Below are positions 1 through 64,000 of a DNA stretch of 64,000 nucleotides, one piece after another. The stretch comes from Flaccisagitta enflata (Eukaryota > Chaetognatha > Sagittoidea > Aphragmophora). The position numbers and the translations under genes are program-made. The notes beneath the pieces were generated by a model. The model was given only the letters and a program-made list of their open reading frames with translations, made no database searches and had not been told where the DNA came from. The stretch lies in assembly GCA_965153355.1 (NCBI GenBank), contig OZ231126.1, forward strand, positions 93,434,001-93,498,000, in the 5' to 3' direction. Position 1 is the first letter of the stretch, and every line of letters starts with the position of its first letter.

Positions 1-70
1 TGATGGCCTCTCCCATTTCCCACCCATTTTCTCTCATAAACACTTTACTCATTTTTGTCAAAAAATCTCT

Positions 71-143
71 TGACCACGAAGGGACTCGAACCCTCAGTCT
101 CCTGATCCGAAGTCAGGCGCCTTATCCATTAGGCCACGCGGCC
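71..143 (-). tRNA. tRNA-Arg(UCG), array copy 1
   Basis: Read on the minus strand this folds as a standard 73-nt cloverleaf. The acceptor stem GGCCGCG pairs with CGTGGTC (G-T wobbles at 2-71 and 5-68) and the discriminator is A. The anticodon loop CTTCGGA gives anticodon UCG, reading CGA and probably other CGN arginine codons. The internal Pol III promoter is intact: A box TGGCCTAATGG and B box GGTTCGAGTCC. A T6 terminator lies five bases past the 3' end (A run at 60-65). There is no intron and CCA is not encoded. The sequence closely resembles animal tRNA-Arg(UCG). Confidence 0.96.
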
Positions 144-221
144 ACTGATGGTGATGGCCTCTCCCATTTCCCACCCATTTTCTCTCATAAACACTTTACT
201 CATTTTTGTCAAAAAATCTCT

Positions 222-294
222 TGACCACGAAGGGACTCGAACCCTCAGTCTCCTGATCCGAAGTCAGGCGCCTTATCCATTAGGCCACGCGGCC
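222..294 (-). tRNA. tRNA-Arg(UCG), array copy 2
   Basis: Identical to copy 1 over all 73 nt. The upstream spacer has the T variant at 310. Confidence 0.95.
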
Positions 295-372
295 ACTGAT
301 GGTGATGGCTTCTCCCATTTCCCACCCATTTTCTCTCATAAACACTTTACTCATTTTTGTCAAAAAATCTCT

Positions 373-445
373 TGACCACGAAGGGACTCGAACCCTCAGT
401 CTCCTGATCCGAAGTCAGGCGCCTTATCCATTAGGCCACGCGGCC
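373..445 (-). tRNA. tRNA-Arg(UCG), array copy 3
   Basis: Identical to copy 1. The upstream spacer has the C variant at 461 and a private substitution (TGGGGATGG for TGGTGATGG). Confidence 0.95.
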
Positions 446-523
446 ACTGATGGGGATGGCCTCTCCCATTTCCCACCCATTTTCTCTCATAAACACTTTA
501 CTCATTTTTGTCAAAAAATCTCT

Positions 524-596
524 TGACCACGAAGGGACTCGAACCCTCAGTCTCCTGATCCGAAGTCAGGCGCCTTATCCATTAGGCCACGCGGCC
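524..596 (-). tRNA. tRNA-Arg(UCG), array copy 4
   Basis: Identical to copy 1. T variant at 612. Confidence 0.95.
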
Positions 597-674
597 ACTG
601 ATGGTGATGGCTTCTCCCATTTCCCACCCATTTTCTCTCATAAACACTTTACTCATTTTTGTCAAAAAATCTCT

Positions 675-747
675 TGACCACGAAGGGACTCGAACCCTCA
701 GTCTCCTGATCCGAAGTCAGGCGCCTTATCCATTAGGCCACGCGGCC
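675..747 (-). tRNA. tRNA-Arg(UCG), array copy 5
   Basis: Identical to copy 1. T variant at 763. Confidence 0.95.
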
Positions 748-825
748 ACTGATGGTGATGGCTTCTCCCATTTCCCACCCATTTTCTCTCATAAACACTT
801 TACTCATTTTTGTCAAAAAATCTCT

Positions 826-898
826 TGACCACGAAGGGACTCGAACCCTCAGTCTCCTGATCCGAAGTCAGGCGCCTTATCCATTAGGCCACGCGGCC
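826..898 (-). tRNA. tRNA-Arg(UCG), array copy 6
   Basis: Identical to copy 1. T variant at 914. Confidence 0.95.
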
Positions 899-976
899 AC
901 TGATGGTGATGGCTTCTCCCATTTCCCACCCATTTTCTCTCATAAACACTTTACTCATTTTTGTCAAAAAATCTCT

Positions 977-1049
977 TGACCACGAAGGGACTCGAACCCT
1001 CAGTCTCCTGATCCGAAGTCAGGCGCCTTATCCATTAGGCCACGCGGCC
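977..1049 (-). tRNA. tRNA-Arg(UCG), array copy 7
   Basis: Identical to copy 1. C variant at 1065, four units from the C at 461. Confidence 0.95.
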
Positions 1050-1127
1050 ACTGATGGTGATGGCCTCTCCCATTTCCCACCCATTTTCTCTCATAAACAC
1101 TTTACTCATTTTTGTCAAAAAATCTCT

Positions 1128-1200
1128 TGACCACGAAGGGACTCGAACCCTCAGTCTCCTGATCCGAAGTCAGGCGCCTTATCCATTAGGCCACGCGGCC
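1128..1200 (-). tRNA. tRNA-Arg(UCG), array copy 8
   Basis: Identical to copy 1. T variant at 1216. Confidence 0.95.
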
Positions 1201-1278
1201 ACTGATGGTGATGGCTTCTCCCATTTCCCACCCATTTTCTCTCATAAACACTTTACTCATTTTTGTCAAAAAATCTCT

Positions 1279-1351
1279 TGACCACGAAGGGACTCGAACC
1301 CTCAGTCTCCTGATCCGAAGTCAGGCGCCTTATCCATTAGGCCACGCGGCC
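1279..1351 (-). tRNA. tRNA-Arg(UCG), array copy 9
   Basis: Identical to copy 1. T variant at 1367. Confidence 0.95.
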
Positions 1352-1429
1352 ACTGATGGTGATGGCTTCTCCCATTTCCCACCCATTTTCTCTCATAAAC
1401 ACTTTACTCATTTTTGTCAAAAAATCTCT

Positions 1430-1502
1430 TGACCACGAAGGGACTCGAACCCTCAGTCTCCTGATCCGAAGTCAGGCGCCTTATCCATTAGGCCACGCGG
1501 CC
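1430..1502 (-). tRNA. tRNA-Arg(UCG), array copy 10
   Basis: Identical to copy 1. T variant at 1518. Confidence 0.95.
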
Positions 1503-1580
1503 ACTGATGGTGATGGCTTCTCCCATTTCCCACCCATTTTCTCTCATAAACACTTTACTCATTTTTGTCAAAAAATCTCT

Positions 1581-1653
1581 TGACCACGAAGGGACTCGAA
1601 CCCTCAGTCTCCTGATCCGAAGTCAGGCGCCTTATCCATTAGGCCACGCGGCC
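1581..1653 (-). tRNA. tRNA-Arg(UCG), array copy 11
   Basis: Identical to copy 1. C variant at 1669, four units after the C at 1065. Confidence 0.95.
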
Positions 1654-1731
1654 ACTGATGGTGATGGCCTCTCCCATTTCCCACCCATTTTCTCTCATAA
1701 ACACTTTACTCATTTTTGTCAAAAAATCTCT

Positions 1732-1804
1732 TGACCACGAAGGGACTCGAACCCTCAGTCTCCTGATCCGAAGTCAGGCGCCTTATCCATTAGGCCACGC
1801 GGCC
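1732..1804 (-). tRNA. tRNA-Arg(UCG), array copy 12
   Basis: Identical to copy 1. T variant at 1820. Confidence 0.95.
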
Positions 1805-1882
1805 ACTGATGGTGATGGCTTCTCCCATTTCCCACCCATTTTCTCTCATAAACACTTTACTCATTTTTGTCAAAAAATCTCT

Positions 1883-1955
1883 TGACCACGAAGGGACTCG
1901 AACCCTCAGTCTCCTGATCCGAAGTCAGGCGCCTTATCCATTAGGCCACGCGGCC
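1883..1955 (-). tRNA. tRNA-Arg(UCG), array copy 13
   Basis: Identical to copy 1. T variant at 1971. Confidence 0.95.
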
Positions 1956-2033
1956 ACTGATGGTGATGGCTTCTCCCATTTCCCACCCATTTTCTCTCAT
2001 AAACACTTTACTCATTTTTGTCAAAAAATCTCT

Positions 2034-2106
2034 TGACCACGAAGGGACTCGAACCCTCAGTCTCCTGATCCGAAGTCAGGCGCCTTATCCATTAGGCCAC
2101 GCGGCC
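2034..2106 (-). tRNA. tRNA-Arg(UCG), array copy 14
   Basis: Identical to copy 1. T variant at 2122. Confidence 0.95.
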
Positions 2107-2184
2107 ACTGATGGTGATGGCTTCTCCCATTTCCCACCCATTTTCTCTCATAAACACTTTACTCATTTTTGTCAAAAAATCTCT

Positions 2185-2257
2185 TGACCACGAAGGGACT
2201 CGAACCCTCAGTCTCCTGATCCGAAGTCAGGCGCCTTATCCATTAGGCCACGCGGCC
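2185..2257 (-). tRNA. tRNA-Arg(UCG), array copy 15
   Basis: Identical to copy 1. T variant at 2273, where strict four-unit periodicity would predict C. Confidence 0.95.
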
Positions 2258-2335
2258 ACTGATGGTGATGGCTTCTCCCATTTCCCACCCATTTTCTCTC
2301 ATAAACACTTTACTCATTTTTGTCAAAAAATCTCT

Positions 2336-2408
2336 TGACCACGAAGGGACTCGAACCCTCAGTCTCCTGATCCGAAGTCAGGCGCCTTATCCATTAGGCC
2401 ACGCGGCC
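2336..2408 (-). tRNA. tRNA-Arg(UCG), array copy 16
   Basis: Identical to copy 1. C variant at 2424; every later unit is also C. Confidence 0.95.
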
Positions 2409-2486
2409 ACTGATGGTGATGGCCTCTCCCATTTCCCACCCATTTTCTCTCATAAACACTTTACTCATTTTTGTCAAAAAATCTCT

Positions 2487-2559
2487 TGACCACGAAGGGA
2501 CTCGAACCCTCAGTCTCCTTATCCGAAGTCAGGTGCCTTATCCATTAGGCCACGCGGCC
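2487..2559 (-). tRNA. tRNA-Arg(UCG), array copy 17, two substitutions
   Basis: Two bases differ from the other copies. On the tRNA strand the anticodon stem reads CCTGA/TAAGG instead of CCTGA/TCAGG, so a G-C pair becomes a G-A mismatch, and the base between the D stem and anticodon stem changes from G to A. The anticodon, A box, B box and terminator are intact, so it may be transcribed but fold poorly. It is the only copy with a clearly damaging change. Confidence 0.85.
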
Positions 2560-2637
2560 ACCGATGGTGATGGCCTCTCCCATTTCCCACCCATTTTCTC
2601 TCATAAACACTTTACTCATTTTTGTCAAAAAATCTCT

Positions 2638-2710
2638 TGACCACGAAGGGACTCGAACCCTCAGTCTCCTGATCCGAAGTCAGGCGCCTTATCCATTAGG
2701 CCACGCGGCC
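2638..2710 (-). tRNA. tRNA-Arg(UCG), array copy 18
   Basis: Identical to copy 1. The spacer just upstream reads CACCGATGG. Confidence 0.95.
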
Positions 2711-2788
2711 ACCGATGGTGATGGCCTCTCCCATTTCCCACCCATTTTCTCTCATAAACACTTTACTCATTTTTGTCAAAAAATCTCT

Positions 2789-2861
2789 TGACCACGAAGG
2801 GACTCGAACCCTCAGTCTCCTGATCCGAAGTCAGGCGCCTTATCCATTAGGCCACGCAGCC
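2789..2861 (-). tRNA. tRNA-Arg(UCG), array copy 19, acceptor-stem variant
   Basis: One substitution makes the acceptor stem GGCTGCG, turning the C-G pair 4-69 into a T-G wobble. The rest matches copy 1. Probably still functional. Confidence 0.9.
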
Positions 2862-2939
2862 ACCGATGGTGACGGCCTCTCCCATTTCCCACCCATTTTC
2901 TCTCATAAACACTTTACTCATTTTTGTCAAAAAATCTCT

Positions 2940-3012
2940 TGACCACGAAGGGACTCGAACCCTCAGTCTCCTGATCCGAAGTCAGGCGCCTTATCCATTA
3001 GGCCACGCGGCC
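2940..3012 (-). tRNA. tRNA-Arg(UCG), array copy 20, last complete copy
   Basis: Identical to copy 1. The spacer upstream has C at 3028. Confidence 0.95.
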
Positions 3013-3090
3013 ACTGATGGTGATGGCCTCTCCCATTTCCCACCCATTTTCTCTCATAAACACTTTACTCATTTTTGTCAAAAAATCTCT

Positions 3091-3140
3091 TGACCACGAA
3101 GGGACTCGAACCCTCAGTCTCCTGATCCGAAGTCAGGCGC
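3091..3140 (-). pseudogene. tRNA-Arg(UCG), array copy 21, truncated
   Basis: Only the 3' two thirds remain: anticodon arm, T arm with B box, and 3' acceptor strand. The sequence breaks off at the 5' side of the anticodon stem and continues as a 10-bp satellite, so the A box and 5' acceptor strand are gone. The array was broken here by replacement or satellite growth. Confidence 0.92.
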
Positions 3141-3141
3141 T

Positions 3142-3358
3142 AAACCACTATCACCCACTATCACCCACTATCACCCACTATCACCCACTATCACCCACTA
3201 TCACCCACTATCACCCACTATCACCCACTATCACCCACTATCACCCACTATCACCCACTATCACCCACTATCACCCACTATCACCCACTATCACCCACTA
3301 TCACCCACTATCACCCACTATCACCCACTATCACCCACTATCACCCACTATCACCCAC
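3142..3358. repeat. 10-bp satellite, unit TCACCCACTA
   Basis: About 21 perfect copies of a 10-bp unit start directly at the break in the last tRNA copy. No homology to the 151-bp unit beyond the junction is visible. Confidence 0.97.
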
Positions 3359-3370
3359 AAACGTTCAGTG

Positions 3371-3440
3371 CGGCATACGGACTCGAACCCTTGTTGCATG
3401 GTTTTCCAGATATGTTTCCATACCACTCGGCCACGGCGGG
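3371..3440 (-). pseudogene. tRNA-like relic with A and B boxes
   Basis: On the minus strand an A box (TGGCCGAGTGG, 3423-3433) and a B box (GGTTCGAGTCC, 3379-3389) sit at tRNA spacing with a possible anticodon loop CTGGAAA. The acceptor, anticodon and T stems do not pair properly. It looks like a decayed tRNA gene or a tRNA-derived element, not a working tRNA. Confidence 0.4.
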
Positions 3441-3693
3441 CCCCCACTTTCCCTCCTACCTGAACTTTAATTTATATTCAGATACTTACTTGTGTCTCGA
3501 CAACTCGTTTTCCGAATCAAAGATTTTGTCGCCGTGCAGAAATCAGCATCGCACTTGCAAGCCAATCAATATAAAATTGCTGACGTCAATTTAGGTCATT
3601 CAATCAGTTGATGCTTCTGGTCGCCCTCATCTTTAAGGATTTTTCATGAAACGAAGGAGAAGCATCCATACTCTCTCTTTTTCTCCACTTCAG
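3441..3693. other. Sequence upstream of the first visible DYNC2H1 exon
   Basis: Unique, moderately AT-rich sequence. It ends in a good acceptor (TTTTTCTCCACTTCAG, 3678-3693). The ATGs at 3611 and 3646 are out of frame with the dynein exon, and I find no in-frame coding segment resembling the conserved dynein-2 N-terminus. The first coding exon is therefore farther upstream (possibly beyond the window) or too diverged to see. Confidence 0.6.
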
Positions 3694-43283
<39,590 letters not shown>

Positions 43284-43691
43284 CGTTACATTGTCGCTTT
43301 TGTGTGTCATAGCACCGTTGCCAGTATCTAGCTACACGTTGAAATCGTCTTATTATCTAGTCAACCTGTCTATCATTAGTTGTCTTAAGATCTCACTCCA
43401 CTGAAACTCTTACTAACTATTCTGTACGAATTGGAAAGCTAGTTGACATACGATTGTGATGTCACTTTTGTTTTACTTGTTTAAAACTTGGAAATAGAAA
43501 ATTGTGATATCGTACTTTTGATGACTGCCCACTTTAGGACATCGGTAAAAACGTGGAAAATACAATGATTATTACCCGATAATGTCTTCAAAGGTGGAAG
43601 GCAACGGTGCTGCAGGCTCTGGATCAAAGAAACCGATGTCTTTTTAACGAGTTTAACAATTGTCTCAATCCTACAAACTAGTCATTCAAAA
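43284..43691. promoter_or_regulatory. Intergenic region, DYNC2H1 3' end and probable CFAP54 promoter
   Basis: 408 bp of unique, microsatellite-free sequence, unusual here. No clear AATAAA was found. A 21-codon upstream frame (ATG 43582, TAA 43645-43647) precedes the CFAP54 start. RFX-type half sites GTTGCC (near 43317) and GGCAAC (near 43600) are present, but no full X-box. Confidence 0.5.

Positions 43692-64000
<20,309 letters not shown>

Larger units (their letters stand above)
1..3140. repeat. 151-bp tandem repeat array, one tRNA-Arg gene per unit
   Basis: About 20.8 units of 151 bp are nearly identical and are cut by the left edge of the window. Each unit holds one 73-nt tRNA gene on the minus strand and a 78-bp spacer. 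The spacer alternates between C and T at one site (positions 8, 159, 310 and so on). C occurs at 461, 1065 and 1669, exactly four units apart, which suggests multi-unit amplification. Units near the right end carry most of the other substitutions (for example CACCGATGG for CACTGATGG), as expected at the edge of a homogenised array. Open reading frames of 75 codons across the units come from the repeat and are not genes. Confidence 0.97.

Noticed and set aside
1-3140. CRISPR array or rDNA-like spacer
   Set aside because: The unit is uniform with no unique spacers, and it contains a canonical eukaryotic tRNA gene.
3-3463. Series of 75-codon plus-strand reading frames in the first 3 kb
   Set aside because: They repeat with the 151-bp unit and are antisense to a tRNA gene with all structural and promoter features; no coding signal beyond the repeat.
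43300-43620. Full RFX X-box in the intergenic region
   Set aside because: Only isolated half sites (GTTGCC, GGCAAC) were found, without a correctly spaced partner.

Overview
The window is eukaryotic nuclear DNA. It carries GT-AG spliceosomal introns, a tRNA gene array with Pol III signals, and dense microsatellites and small non-autonomous repeats. The organism must be ciliated, because both protein genes serve cilia: cytoplasmic dynein-2 heavy chain (DYNC2H1), the retrograde intraflagellar transport motor, and CFAP54, a central-apparatus protein of motile cilia. I cannot name the species. The proteins align closely with animal homologues, but an animal, a close animal relative or another ciliated protist would all fit.

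Layout. (1) 1-3140: twenty complete tRNA-Arg(UCG) genes and one truncated copy, all on the minus strand, one per unit of a nearly perfect 151-bp tandem repeat. A 10-bp satellite (about 3142-3358) and a decayed tRNA-like sequence follow. (2) 3694-43283, plus strand: DYNC2H1 in 30 recognisable coding exons encoding 4,383 residues, with only the first roughly 40 N-terminal residues unaccounted for. The tail and the C-terminal part are cut into small exons. One 6,171-bp exon (25100-31270) carries the end of the linker, AAA1 to AAA4, the stalk with its microtubule-binding domain, and AAA5. (3) 43284-43691: a 408-bp intergenic gap. (4) 43692-64000 and beyond, plus strand: CFAP54, nine exons seen, running off the right edge in an exon of at least 6 kb. 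A 14-bp tandem duplication at 62202-62229 shifts its frame; without it the frame stays open to the window end.

Nearly every intron is dominated by one microsatellite, often starting a few bases after the donor or ending just before the acceptor. The larger introns also hold mobile-element-like DNA: a 1,014-bp MITE with inverted repeats of about 230 bp and a TA duplication; a 606-bp relative; a decayed hAT transposase fragment; a family with a conserved 5' hairpin (about eight copies or pieces); and three fold-back elements whose inverted ends flank 20-21-bp minisatellites. A 20-bp minisatellite of about 72 copies fills part of CFAP54 intron 3. In DYNC2H1 intron 1 the acceptor and 5' end of exon 2 have been copied seven times, each followed by a (GAT)n tract and most by an in-frame stop.

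The two genes act in different parts of one organelle: dynein-2 returns IFT trains from the ciliary tip, and CFAP54 belongs to the C1d projection of the central pair. Their tight same-strand arrangement is the main functional theme. All coordinates come from reading the sequence. Family assignments rest on remembered homologues, not on a database search.
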